Assembly (NCBI RefSeq): GCF_003628535.1
Contig: NZ_RBCI01000009.1
Span: forward strand, 62,001-126,000
Reading direction: 5' to 3'
Length of the DNA stretch: 64,000 nucleotides
Origin: Flavisolibacter nicotianae
Lineage (GTDB): Bacteria > Bacteroidota > Bacteroidia > Chitinophagales > Chitinophagaceae
Shown: positions 37,673 to 45,346 of the stretch, one piece after another
Layout: every line of letters begins with the position of its first letter
How positions within the stretch are numbered: position 1 is the stretch's first letter
The notes under the pieces: generated by a model
Told to the model about the DNA's origin: nothing
The model's input: the letters and a program-made list of their open reading frames with translations, nothing else
The model's database searches: none
Translations under genes and position numbers: made by a program

Positions 37673-38806
37673 TTAGTTGCAGCCTAAAAGCTCGCAAAGT
37701 TTTTTATCAAGATCCTCTCCGCGTAAATCTTTCGCCACAATTTTCCCGGCCGGGTCGATCAGGAAATTTTGCGGGATCGATTGTACGTGGTAAAGTTCTG
37801 CAGCGGCATTGTTCCAGAATTTAAGATCGCTTACGTGGGTCCAGTCCAGCTTATCGGCGGCGATGGCTCTTACCCAGGACTCTTTTTGCTGGTCGAGTGA
37901 AACACTGAAAACAGTAAAGTTTTTCCCCTTGAATTTGTTGAAGGCTTTTACCACGTTCGGGTTTTCCTGGCGACAGGGCTTGCACCAACTGGCCCAAAAG
38001 TCGAGCAGCACGTATTTGCCGCGGAAGGAAGAAAGCGAAATTGGTTTGTCGTTTACGTCCGCTTGTATGAATTCCGGCGCTTCCGAACCAACGGAGCCAA
38101 TCTTGGCAAAGGAAATATACCCTTCGAGGTCCTTTCCGACAGTTGAGGATTTCAGTGATGGATTAAGGGCGTTGAACCGCTCTTCCAGTTCGGAAACATT
38201 CTCATTGATTTGTTTCGTAATGGACAGCAAAAACACCGACACATACGAAGCCGGCCTTTCCCGAATAAACTCGCCAACCGCTTTGTTCATGTTCGTAATA
38301 GCGGTCGTGTATTGCTGCATCAGGGCCGGTTTCTTTTCTTCAGCGGCCTGCTGAATTTGGAACGAGATGGCATTCAGGTTGGCAAACAGCGGGTCGAAGG
38401 CTTTCCGGAACTGGAGAAAGTCCTTGTGCGACTGCGAACCCTCGATCTGGATGTTTTTAATATCGGATTGCTTCCCGGAGATTTTGATCGCTGTGTTTTC
38501 CAGGAAAATGTATTGCGGCTGCTCTTTGCCCATCGTGAGCCAGTACAATCCGGGTTCCTCCACTTTACCGGCCAGGTTAAAAACGCCGTTTTTTGCAGCG
38601 CCTTTTACCAGCACCTGCTCTCCCTGGGTGGTGGTAATTTTTACCTCACCATCGGCAAGTCCCTGTACATTTCCGCTGATTGTAAATCCATCGGCGGTTT
38701 TAGCAGTGGCAGTTTGGGGTTGTGCGGAGGATACAGGTTTTTCGCCAGCCTTTACCTGCGCAAAAGTCAAGGCGGGAACGAACAGGAATACAAAAAGTTT
38801 TTTCAT
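37673..38806 (-). CDS. TlpA-like thiol-disulfide oxidoreductase with DUF4369
   Basis: A 377-residue exported protein with a signal peptide (1-16, ending TFAQ). A DUF4369-type beta domain (about 40-150) and a helical linker precede an AhpC/TSA-TlpA thioredoxin fold (about 245-377). The redox motif is FWASWCKPCRQE, and the cis-proline segment VQSIPQNFLID is intact. It is a common periplasmic reductase class in Bacteroidota. It starts three bases after the hisIE stop, a tight but functionally odd pairing. Confidence 0.93.
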   Translation of the reverse strand: MKKLFVFLFVPALTFAQVKAGEKPVSSAQPQTATAKTADGFTISGNVQGLADGEVKITTTQGEQVLVKGAAKNGVFNLAGKVEEPGLYWLTMGKEQPQYIFLENTAIKISGKQSDIKNIQIEGSQSHKDFLQFRKAFDPLFANLNAISFQIQQAAEEKKPALMQQYTTAITNMNKAVGEFIRERPASYVSVFLLSITKQINENVSELEERFNALNPSLKSSTVGKDLEGYISFAKIGSVGSEAPEFIQADVNDKPISLSSFRGKYVLLDFWASWCKPCRQENPNVVKAFNKFKGKNFTVFSVSLDQQKESWVRAIAADKLDWTHVSDLKFWNNAAAELYHVQSIPQNFLIDPAGKIVAKDLRGEDLDKKLCELLGCN

Positions 38807-38809
38807 ACT

Positions 38810-39409
38810 TTATTTCGGTTGATGACGGTCTTTCAGCACCTGGATGACATCGGCCAGTGAGCAATCTTTCGCTTGCAATAATACAATGTAATGAAAAAGC
38901 AAGTCCGCTGCTTCGCCTAAAAATAACGCACGATTAACGTCTTTTGCCTCGATCACCAGCTCCACGGCTTCCTCTCCCACTTTCTGGGCAATCTTGTTAA
39001 TGCCCTTATCAAACAGCTTTTTCACATACGAGGTTTCGTCGTTGCTGGTTCGGCGCAGTTTGACAATTTCTTCCAGGTAGAGCAGGAAATCCTCTTTGTG
39101 ATTTCTCTCGCTCCAGCAAGTGTCGGCTCCTGTATGGCAAACAGGCCCTTTCGGTTCGGCCTTGATCAGAAGGGTATCCTTGTCGCAATCGGCCAGGATC
39201 TGGCGCAGTTGCAGGTGATTACCGCTTTCTTCTCCTTTGGTCCAAAGACGTTTTTTGCTGCGGCTGTAAAAGGTCACCAGGCCTGTTTCTTCCGTTTTTT
39301 TCAGTGCCTCTTCGTTCATAAAACCCAGCATCAGCACTTTTTGCGTTGTAAAATCCTGCACGACGGCAGGCACCAGGCCATCGGCGTATTTGGCAAAGTC
39401 GATGTTCAT
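38810..39409 (-). CDS. hisIE: Phosphoribosyl-AMP cyclohydrolase / phosphoribosyl-ATP pyrophosphatase (HisIE)
   Basis: A 199-residue fusion covering histidine-synthesis steps two and three. The N-terminal HisI half (about 1-105) has LMLGFMNEEAL, SRSKKRLWTKGE and zinc cysteines (ADCDKD and GPVCHTGADTC). The C-terminal HisE half (about 115-199) has EEIVKLRR, the EVGEEAVELVIEA Mg-binding helix and a LFHYIVLL helix. The start at 39409 is chosen over an upstream in-frame codon. No other his gene is in the window. Confidence 0.95.
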   Translation of the reverse strand: MNIDFAKYADGLVPAVVQDFTTQKVLMLGFMNEEALKKTEETGLVTFYSRSKKRLWTKGEESGNHLQLRQILADCDKDTLLIKAEPKGPVCHTGADTCWSERNHKEDFLLYLEEIVKLRRTSNDETSYVKKLFDKGINKIAQKVGEEAVELVIEAKDVNRALFLGEAADLLFHYIVLLQAKDCSLADVIQVLKDRHQPK

Positions 39410-39415
39410 AGCGGG

Positions 39416-39423
39416 CAAAGTTA
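39416..39423 (-). promoter_or_regulatory. -7-type promoter element of hisIE
   Basis: On the minus strand TAACTTTG fits TAnnTTTG, six bases upstream of the hisIE ATG; the transcript would be nearly leaderless. Confidence 0.42.
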
Positions 39424-39502
39424 GGGTTTGGCAGTTGGAGTTTGGGTTTAGCGGAACGTTCCCGGCCACACTCCCGTTGAAAAAGACGAAAAGACGGGCA
39501 AT

Positions 39503-39537
39503 TCTAAAAGAAAAGACGTCCGGTTGCAGGACGTCTT
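39503..39537 (-). terminator. Terminator after sucC
   Basis: AAGACGTCC and GGACGTCTT form a perfect nine-bp stem with a seven-base loop. The minus strand then reads TTCTTTTAG, fitting termination of sucC 74 bases after its stop. Confidence 0.8.
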
Positions 39538-39610
39538 CAACTTAAAAGCTATTGGTAGAAAAAGAAGTGAATTGTACCGAAACAACCCAACTCCAGGCAC
39601 GAACTTCGAA

Positions 39611-40822
39611 CTAGGCCAGCGCCTTGTTCACCAGGTCGGCCGCTTCACTGAGCTGAATAGCCGATTGCACTTTCAGGCCACTTTCATCGATTAGTTTCTT
39701 GGCTTCTTCGGCATTGGTTCCCTGCAGGCGCACGATAATCGGGATATCGATGTTGCCCATGTTTTTATAGGCGTCGATCACACCCTGCGCCACACGGTCG
39801 CACCGTACGATCCCACCAAAAATGTTGATCAGGATGGCCTTTACTTTCGGGTCTTTCAGAATAATTCGGAAGCCGGCTTCCACGGTTTGGGCATTTGCGG
39901 TACCACCCACGTCCAGGAAGTTCGCAGGTTCGCCGCCGCTCAATTTGATCATATCCATCGTGGCCATGGCCAGGCCTGCACCGTTCACCATGCAGCCTAC
40001 GTTCCCATCGAGCTTTACAAAATTCAGGTTGTATTTACCCGCTTCTACCTCTGTAGGGTCTTCTTCGCTGATGTCACGAAGACCGGCCAAATCAGGATGG
40101 CGCATCAGGGCATTGTCGTCCAAATTCATCTTGCAGTCAACTGCAACGATCTTGTCATCGGACGCCTTGAAGAGTGGGTTGATCTCCAGCATGGAGCAAT
40201 CCAGTCCCACATAGGCATTGTACAAGTTGGTGACAAACTTCACCATGTTTTTGAACGAATCCCCTTTCAGTCCCAGGTTGAAGGCGATCTTTCTTGCCTG
40301 GTAGCCTTGCAGGCCGGCACCCGGCCATACCCATTCCTTATAAATTTTTTCGGGTGTTTTGTGCGCTACTTCCTCGATGTCCATGCCGCCTTCGGTACTG
40401 TACATAATTACGTTCTGGCCTTTGGAGCGGTCGAGTAAAATGGAGAGGTAGAACTCCTTGCGTTCGCTCGGTCCATCGTAGTACATATCCTGCGCAACCA
40501 GGATCTTGTTGACCACTTTGCCGGCTTCGCCGGTTTGGATCGTTACCAGCGTACCGCCGAGGATTTTGGCGGCAACATCCATTACTTCGTCCATATTCTT
40601 CACCACCTTTACACCGTTGATACCGGTCTCTTTCACCTTACCTTTTCCACGACCACCTGCATGAATTTGGGCTTTAATCACCGAAAACGGACTTCCATAA
40701 TCTGTTTTGATCTGACGATATGCTTCCTCCGCTTCGTGCGGTGTGCTGGCGGCGATTCCTTCCTGAACCGGAACACCGTATTTTTTCAGCAGTTCTTTTG
40801 CCTGGTACTCGTGCAAGTTCAT
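39611..40822 (-). CDS. sucC: Succinyl-CoA synthetase beta subunit
   Basis: A 403-residue TCA-cycle subunit with an N-terminal ATP-grasp domain and a C-terminal ligase domain. MNLHEYQAKELL is the classic N-terminus, hence the start at 40822. KAQIHAGGRGKGK near 47-59 binds nucleotide; GLDCSMLEINPL near 200 binds Mg; VNGAGLAMATMD and NIFGGIVRCD lie in the C-terminal domain. It needs the alpha subunit SucD, which is not in the window, so the two genes are unlinked here. Confidence 0.96.
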   Translation of the reverse strand: MNLHEYQAKELLKKYGVPVQEGIAASTPHEAEEAYRQIKTDYGSPFSVIKAQIHAGGRGKGKVKETGINGVKVVKNMDEVMDVAAKILGGTLVTIQTGEAGKVVNKILVAQDMYYDGPSERKEFYLSILLDRSKGQNVIMYSTEGGMDIEEVAHKTPEKIYKEWVWPGAGLQGYQARKIAFNLGLKGDSFKNMVKFVTNLYNAYVGLDCSMLEINPLFKASDDKIVAVDCKMNLDDNALMRHPDLAGLRDISEEDPTEVEAGKYNLNFVKLDGNVGCMVNGAGLAMATMDMIKLSGGEPANFLDVGGTANAQTVEAGFRIILKDPKVKAILINIFGGIVRCDRVAQGVIDAYKNMGNIDIPIIVRLQGTNAEEAKKLIDESGLKVQSAIQLSEAADLVNKALA

Positions 40823-40842
40823 GTCGTAAAAAATTTTGTGGG

Positions 40843-40850
40843 CAAAGATA
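40843..40850 (-). promoter_or_regulatory. -7-type promoter element of sucC
   Basis: On the minus strand TATCTTTG fits TAnnTTTG, 20 bases before the sucC ATG. Confidence 0.45.
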
Positions 40851-40912
40851 GGTGGAATAGCGAGTAGTAAGAAGTAAGTAGCGGGTCGCCTTTTCGCACA
40901 GTCGTTTCTTAC

Positions 40913-40946
40913 AGCAAAAAAACCTCCTGAAAAGGCAGGAAGGTTC
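40913..40946 (-). terminator. Terminator after the single-domain response regulator
   Basis: On the minus strand an imperfect AACCTTCCTG/CAGGAGGTT stem is followed by a run of seven Ts. It lies 63 bases downstream of the receiver gene stop. Confidence 0.75.
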
Positions 40947-41008
40947 GAGTATAGAAAGTTTGTCAAATAGGAGTGGCTACCTGCTATTTGTCACTCGCCA
41001 TTTGCTCA

Positions 41009-41353
41009 TTAAAAAAAGTTATCCAACGATTTCAGGCTGATGGGTTTTTCCCATATCGTCAGCTTGGCGCCATCCAGCTCCTCGGGAAGGGTCGGGCGAA
41101 ATGCACTGATCAGGTGGTAGTGCACTTCCGGGTAGTTCTGGTACATTTCGGGAAGTTTGTCCCAGCCCAGGCCATCCGGCAGATTGTAGTCGATGAAAAG
41201 AAAATCCGGCGTGTTCGATTGCAGGCGGGACATCCCGTCGGCAAGCGTATGAGAAATATAAACCTCGTAATTTTTGTTGACAAAATATTTTCTCATCAGC
41301 AGACACAAGTCCACTTCGTCGTCAATAATTAAAACCTTTTTACGTGTTGTCAT
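41009..41353 (-). CDS. Single-domain response regulator
   Basis: A 114-residue receiver with no output domain. The acidic pocket is IDDEVD near 10-15, the phosphoacceptor Asp lies in FIDYNLPDG near 55, a Ser in LISAF takes the Thr/Ser switch position, and WEKPIS near 102 has the conserved Lys. It must signal by protein contact. No kinase is adjacent, though several are in the window. Confidence 0.9.
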   Translation of the reverse strand: MTTRKKVLIIDDEVDLCLLMRKYFVNKNYEVYISHTLADGMSRLQSNTPDFLFIDYNLPDGLGWDKLPEMYQNYPEVHYHLISAFRPTLPEELDGAKLTIWEKPISLKSLDNFF

Positions 41354-41533
41354 AGCTCGTCAGCAAAGCTTAATGTCAATAATTATCGTACCAATGCAAT
41401 TCCATCTATCCGGATGGGTAAAAATAAGGGTTCACCCACACATTCAATCAATTCATTTTGTCCTTGTTCAGAGGAAGTTGGTATGATTATTTAACCACGT
41501 TTCACATCGATTCATCATTTAAAAACCAATCAT

Positions 41534-41791
41534 ATGAGTGCAAGAACAAAAGTAATTCTGGGTTTAGTGGGAGCGGCAGCCGTGGGCTTTGCCGTTGGAA
41601 TGTTAATGGCTCCTGAAACAGGTGCAGATACCCGCAAAAAAATTGCTTCAACCGCCGGCGATTGGGGCACCTCGCTGAGTGATCTTTTCTCCAGTGCGAA
41701 AGATGGTGTTGACAAATTGCGTCGCAGAGGGGCTGATCTGGCCTCGGAGGCAGCCGATCGGTACAGCACCGCAAAAGAAAGCTTCAGCTAA
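41534..41791 (+). CDS. YtxH-like small membrane protein
   Basis: An 85-residue protein with one N-terminal membrane helix (about 6-25, VILGLVGAAAVGFAVGMLMAP) and the family PETGADTRKKI motif, followed by an amphipathic helical tail. YtxH/gas-vesicle-like proteins are linked to general stress in Bacillus. It is followed by a terminator and then by a holin-like membrane protein gene. Confidence 0.87.
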   Translation: MSARTKVILGLVGAAAVGFAVGMLMAPETGADTRKKIASTAGDWGTSLSDLFSSAKDGVDKLRRRGADLASEAADRYSTAKESFS

Positions 41792-41797
41792 TAATTT

Positions 41798-41827
41798 AGC
41801 AGGTCAAGGGGCCTGCTTCTTTTTTTG
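41798..41827 (+). terminator. Terminator after the YtxH-like gene
   Basis: AGCAGG and CCTGCT enclose an eight-base loop, followed by TCTTTTTTT. The short stem suggests partial read-through into the next gene. Confidence 0.7.
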
Positions 41828-41840
41828 CTAATTTACATAT

Positions 41841-42191
41841 ATGGAAGATCTGAAAACCAAAGCAGCCCACCTAAAGGACCACGTCAGTGACTATGCGAAA
41901 ACAACGATTGACCTCGCAAAGTTAAAAGCCACCAAAGGTGCATCCAATGCGGCGGCCGGCGCGGCCATCGGCGTGGCGGCATTTTTCCTGCTGCTATTCT
42001 TTCTGATCTTTCTGTTCACCGGAGTAGCCTGGTGGCTCGGCAATGTTTTCAACAGCCCGGCCTTAGGTTTCCTCACGGTTGCCGGATTTTTTTTGCTGCT
42101 TCTCGTTCTCGTTTTTGCCCTGCGCAAAAAGGTGATTGTTCCACTTATCCGAAATGCCATTATCAGCAAGGTGTATGAGACCAAAAATTAA
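41841..42191 (+). CDS. Holin superfamily III-like membrane protein (DUF1469 type)
   Basis: A 116-residue protein with an amphipathic N-terminus (1-35) and two long hydrophobic helices (about 43-68 and 72-95), then a basic cytoplasmic tail. The layout fits the phage-holin-like DUF1469/PF07332 family, common in non-phage genomes. No phage genes are nearby, so it is more likely an envelope protein than a lysis protein. It overlaps the next gene by 17 bases, implying coupled translation. Confidence 0.78.
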   Translation: MEDLKTKAAHLKDHVSDYAKTTIDLAKLKATKGASNAAAGAAIGVAAFFLLLFFLIFLFTGVAWWLGNVFNSPALGFLTVAGFFLLLLVLVFALRKKVIVPLIRNAIISKVYETKN

Positions 42192-42588
42192 AACATACGA
42201 AGACTTGTTGCAGGAGGAACAACGACTGACTGCGCAACTGGCTTCTTACAAAGAGGTGATCCGGGAAGATATCACAGGACTGAAAGCAAGTCTCAACCCT
42301 GTGAAGAGAGTGGTGGCCGGGGCCAAAAACCTATTCACCTTTGACGACAACGGCCCCTTGTTGAACTTCGGGCTGAAATTCGGCACAGACGTGTTTTTGC
42401 GCAAGCTTTTACTAGGCCGCGCCGGCTGGATTGCCAAGGTGGTTGTTCCGTATGTCATTAAGAACTACGCCTCCCACCTAATCACCGAAGGGCAACGCAA
42501 AGCGGTGGCGAAAACTGTGAGTAACCTGGTTAGCAAGTTCATGATGAAGAAAAAAAAGGAGCCATTTGAAGCCGCCCCGCCGGCCTGA
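42175..42588 (+). CDS. Conserved-looking hypothetical protein coupled to the holin-like gene
   Basis: A 137-residue basic protein. The start at 42175 (MRPKIKTYEDLLQEEQRL) is preferred because the further upstream extension would lie inside the preceding gene. It has an N-terminal helical region, a central Asp/Gly segment (FTFDDNGPLLNFGLKFGTD) and a moderately hydrophobic stretch near 78-98, ending in a Lys-rich tail. I do not recognise a named family. The overlap with the holin-like gene suggests a shared membrane function. Confidence 0.72.
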   Translation: MRPKIKTYEDLLQEEQRLTAQLASYKEVIREDITGLKASLNPVKRVVAGAKNLFTFDDNGPLLNFGLKFGTDVFLRKLLLGRAGWIAKVVVPYVIKNYASHLITEGQRKAVAKTVSNLVSKFMMKKKKEPFEAAPPA

Positions 42589-42723
42589 TACCCAATCCAA
42601 GTAAAAGGCTTCGCACTTTCACCCGTTTGAGGAAAAATTTCCGTTTCCTTCCACCGGCTTTCTGAACAAAAAAACAGGTACAGTTTTTAGACATTAGAGG
42701 TAGCCACCTGTAAAAATATCGTT

Positions 42724-42966
42724 ATGAGTACAGCCCCAGGCCCCAAAAACAAGGAAGACAACTCGAAGTCAACATTCGAAACCAGGCCGGACGAAACCCC
42801 GCGCCGCGAGGGCGGCGATGATGCCTTGGCGGAAACCAACCCGGAGGATAGCCGCCTGGATGAAAAAGTGATTGTAAATACACAGAGCGAAAACAAGATC
42901 GTTAATGCGCCTTCGCAATCCGAAACGCATGTGAGCGAAGGCGAAAACAGAGTAGACGAATTATAG
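42724..42966 (+). CDS. Small acidic, probably disordered protein
   Basis: An 80-residue frame rich in Asp, Glu, Asn, Ser and Pro, with no hydrophobic core, signal peptide or Cys. Codon use is like the neighbours. It resembles in style the 67-residue protein at 55914-56117 (polar, disordered), and both sit among stress genes. No known family recognised. It may be a hydrophilin-like stress protein; this is inference from composition only. Confidence 0.5.
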   Translation: MSTAPGPKNKEDNSKSTFETRPDETPRREGGDDALAETNPEDSRLDEKVIVNTQSENKIVNAPSQSETHVSEGENRVDEL

Positions 42967-43406
42967 AACAGGTTGTATTGAAACGAAGAACCGAATGGCC
43001 ATTTTGGAAGGCAGCATGAGTTTAACCTCCCGGTGTGATAGCAAGCGGCGGATGTGATGATGGAATTCCGGGAGGTTTCATTCGTTTTTAGGAAGTAGCA
43101 AATGGCTGGTGAACACTGAATAATTTTGGTTTTTTATACCTTGTCTCTCCTTCCCGTAAAAGAAACGCCGCAAAATTGCGGAAGTGGGGTGAAAGGGGTT
43201 ATGACATCAGCAATAAGATAGCATTGAAAGCCGGTAAGATTTATTCCATGACAAAGTCCAAATAGAATGGTAGAAGCGATTTCCAAAACAGCGTTTTGAG
43301 GAATTTATTCTACTAAAATCGTTCTCAATTGTAGTGATCTGCAATCCTTTAAACGCCAATTTTTTTTGGTATATTTTTTAGACTTTCCTTAGCCAAGTCC
43401 TGAAGT
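42967..43406. other. Gene-poor region with an inverted repeat
   Basis: 440 bases without a convincing gene. AACCTCCCGG at 43024-43033 and CCGGGAGGTT at 43068-43077 are perfect inverted repeats with a 34-base spacer, followed by T-rich sequence; it may end the transcript from 42724. The rest is A/T-rich and shows nothing I recognise. Confidence 0.5.
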
Positions 43407-43616
43407 ATGGTACAGATGAATAGTTCCCAAAACGACCGTAAGTCTGGTTTGCCCTTTTTGCTAAACAGCCGGCCAACAGCACCACTTAGCAGTCGCGAAC
43501 GATATGCAGACAGAAGAAGTACAGATCCTTCGTCTTCGGCGCCGGGTGGCATGTCCTACCCGATACCTGCATTTTTTTACTACCGCTCAAAGCCCAGAGG
43601 GCAAGAATTGCTCTAG
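43407..43616 (+). CDS. Possible small orphan protein
   Basis: A 69-codon frame, basic and rich in Ser, Pro and Arg, with no recognised motif. Support is indirect: it is followed 24 bases later by a good terminator hairpin, so something is probably transcribed here. It could equally be a non-coding RNA. Confidence 0.35.
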   Translation: MVQMNSSQNDRKSGLPFLLNSRPTAPLSSRERYADRRSTDPSSSAPGGMSYPIPAFFYYRSKPRGQELL

Positions 43617-43640
43617 CGGAATAAACGAGTTTTTTTAGCA

Positions 43641-43670
43641 AAAGCGCAACCTAAGGTTTGCGCTTTTTAT
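43641..43670 (+). terminator. Terminator upstream of rpoN
   Basis: AAAGCGCAA and TTGCGCTTT form a perfect nine-bp stem with an eight-base loop, then TTAT. It ends whatever is transcribed from the region before rpoN. Confidence 0.78.
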
Positions 43671-43881
43671 TTTTGGCAAAGGCATCGCCATTTCCCGTTT
43701 CGTAGAAATGCTTCCACACCCATGGCTGGGGTTGCTTTCAAAACTACAGCCAAGCTTAAAGGCCACCAAGCTGATGTTTTTACAAAATGCTGAATATCAG
43801 TATAAAAAAAGAATTTTTCCTAGTACTAATCAGTTTGGAGCCACACTTGTCTTATGACGGTTGCGCCAAAAAATAAGCACC

Positions 43882-45303
43882 ATGATCAATCAACACCTCG
43901 CCCAAAAGCAGCGGCTGAAAATTTTGCCGCAACAGATCCAGCTGCTTAATTTTTTTCACCTGAATACGCTGGAACTCGAACAGCGTATCCAGCAGGAAAT
44001 TGAAGAAAACCCGCTGTTGGAAGATCAGAAAAATGATTTTGACACAGAGATTGAAAAGTTCAACAAGGATTCAGTTCAGGATTACCAGGATTGGGAAGAG
44101 TTTATTTACGACGACATACCCGACTATAAGGCAGAATATGGAAATTTTCTGCACAACGATAAGCTTCCCGAACGCCCTATCGTCAACTCCTTCGATTACC
44201 GCGGCTCGCTGAAACAGCAGTTTCAACTGGTTTCGGAAGATGAGAGGGAAACCGAACTCGCAGAATTCATCATTGATTCGCTCAACGACAGCGGCCTGAT
44301 GGAACAATCGCTCGACTCGCTTGCCGAAGACTATTCGTTTAAAAAGAACAAATGGATCGAACCGGAAAATCTTCTGGAGATTTTGCTGAAAATCCAGCAA
44401 CTGGAACCGGTAGGCATTGGAGCCCGCAGCATCAAGGAATGTCTGCTGATCCAGCTCTATCGCCTGAATACGAAACGGCCCGATGTAAAAACGGCCATCC
44501 GGCTCCTGGAAGAACATTTTGCCGACCTGCATCACCGGAACATGGACAAAATCAAAGCACACCTGAAGATCGACGACGAAGAGTTGAAGATCGTGCTCAC
44601 GCTGATTGCTACATTGAAAATGCGTCCGGTTTGCGAACTGCAGGAAGGTGTCAATACCAATCAAAATATTCTTCCTGATTTTATTGTGACCCGCAACGGC
44701 GATAGCATTGAAGTACAGTTGTACCGCCAGCGTTCCGAAAGCCTCAACATCAATGCGGCCTGGAAAGAGATGGCGGAGAATAATGCAAAAGTGACGACCG
44801 ATAAATCTGCCGTACAATACATCAAAAACAAGCTACAGTCTGCCCAATGGTTTATCCATGCGGTACAGCAGCGGGAGTCGACCATGCTAAAGATCATGCA
44901 CTCGATTGTACATCTCCAACACGATTATTTTCTGACCGGCGACATCAACCTGCTGAAGCCGATGATCCTGAAAAATGTGGCTGAAATGGTTGGCGTCGAT
45001 ATTTCGACGGTTTCCAGAATCACCTGTAACAAATATGCCGAAACACCATTTGGACTCATCCTGCTGAAGGATTTATTTACCGAAGGGATTGCCAACGAAA
45101 AAGGCCAGGTGATCAGCAACCGTGTCATTCAATCGGCCATTGAAGAAGTCATCCAGAGCGAAGACAAACACAATCCCTACACCGACCAACAGCTTGTCAA
45201 AATTCTTTCCCAAAAAGGATTTTCCGTTGCCCGCCGCACGGTGGCAAAATACAGGGAACAATTGCAAATTCCTGTATCGCATGTACGCGGCTTGTGGGCA
45301 TAA
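43882..45303 (+). CDS. rpoN: RNA polymerase sigma-54 factor
   Basis: A 473-residue sigma-54. Region I (Gln/Leu-rich, LKILPQQIQLLNFF and LELEQRIQQEIEENPLLE, about 10-50) contacts activators. The core-binding region spans about 110-290, the helix-turn-helix (VDISTVSRITCNKYAETPFG) is near 370-390, and the RpoN box ARRTVAKYREQL near 450 reads the -24 element. I chose the ATG at 43882 over an in-frame TTG at 43861. It is followed 43 bases later by an enhancer-binding activator, forming a sigma-54 module. Confidence 0.96.
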   Translation: MINQHLAQKQRLKILPQQIQLLNFFHLNTLELEQRIQQEIEENPLLEDQKNDFDTEIEKFNKDSVQDYQDWEEFIYDDIPDYKAEYGNFLHNDKLPERPIVNSFDYRGSLKQQFQLVSEDERETELAEFIIDSLNDSGLMEQSLDSLAEDYSFKKNKWIEPENLLEILLKIQQLEPVGIGARSIKECLLIQLYRLNTKRPDVKTAIRLLEEHFADLHHRNMDKIKAHLKIDDEELKIVLTLIATLKMRPVCELQEGVNTNQNILPDFIVTRNGDSIEVQLYRQRSESLNINAAWKEMAENNAKVTTDKSAVQYIKNKLQSAQWFIHAVQQRESTMLKIMHSIVHLQHDYFLTGDINLLKPMILKNVAEMVGVDISTVSRITCNKYAETPFGLILLKDLFTEGIANEKGQVISNRVIQSAIEEVIQSEDKHNPYTDQQLVKILSQKGFSVARRTVAKYREQLQIPVSHVRGLWA

Positions 45304-45346
45304 TTTTCTATTTTCACACACACAAAAAAAACACATCTTAGAAACA

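Noticed and set aside
41841-42191. Prophage lysis gene (holin)
   Set aside because: The fold is holin-like, but there are no phage structural, integrase or endolysin genes around, so no prophage is called.
42967-43406. tRNA or other structured RNA in the gene-poor stretch
   Set aside because: I found no cloverleaf or TTCGA-type arm; only an inverted repeat with a long spacer.
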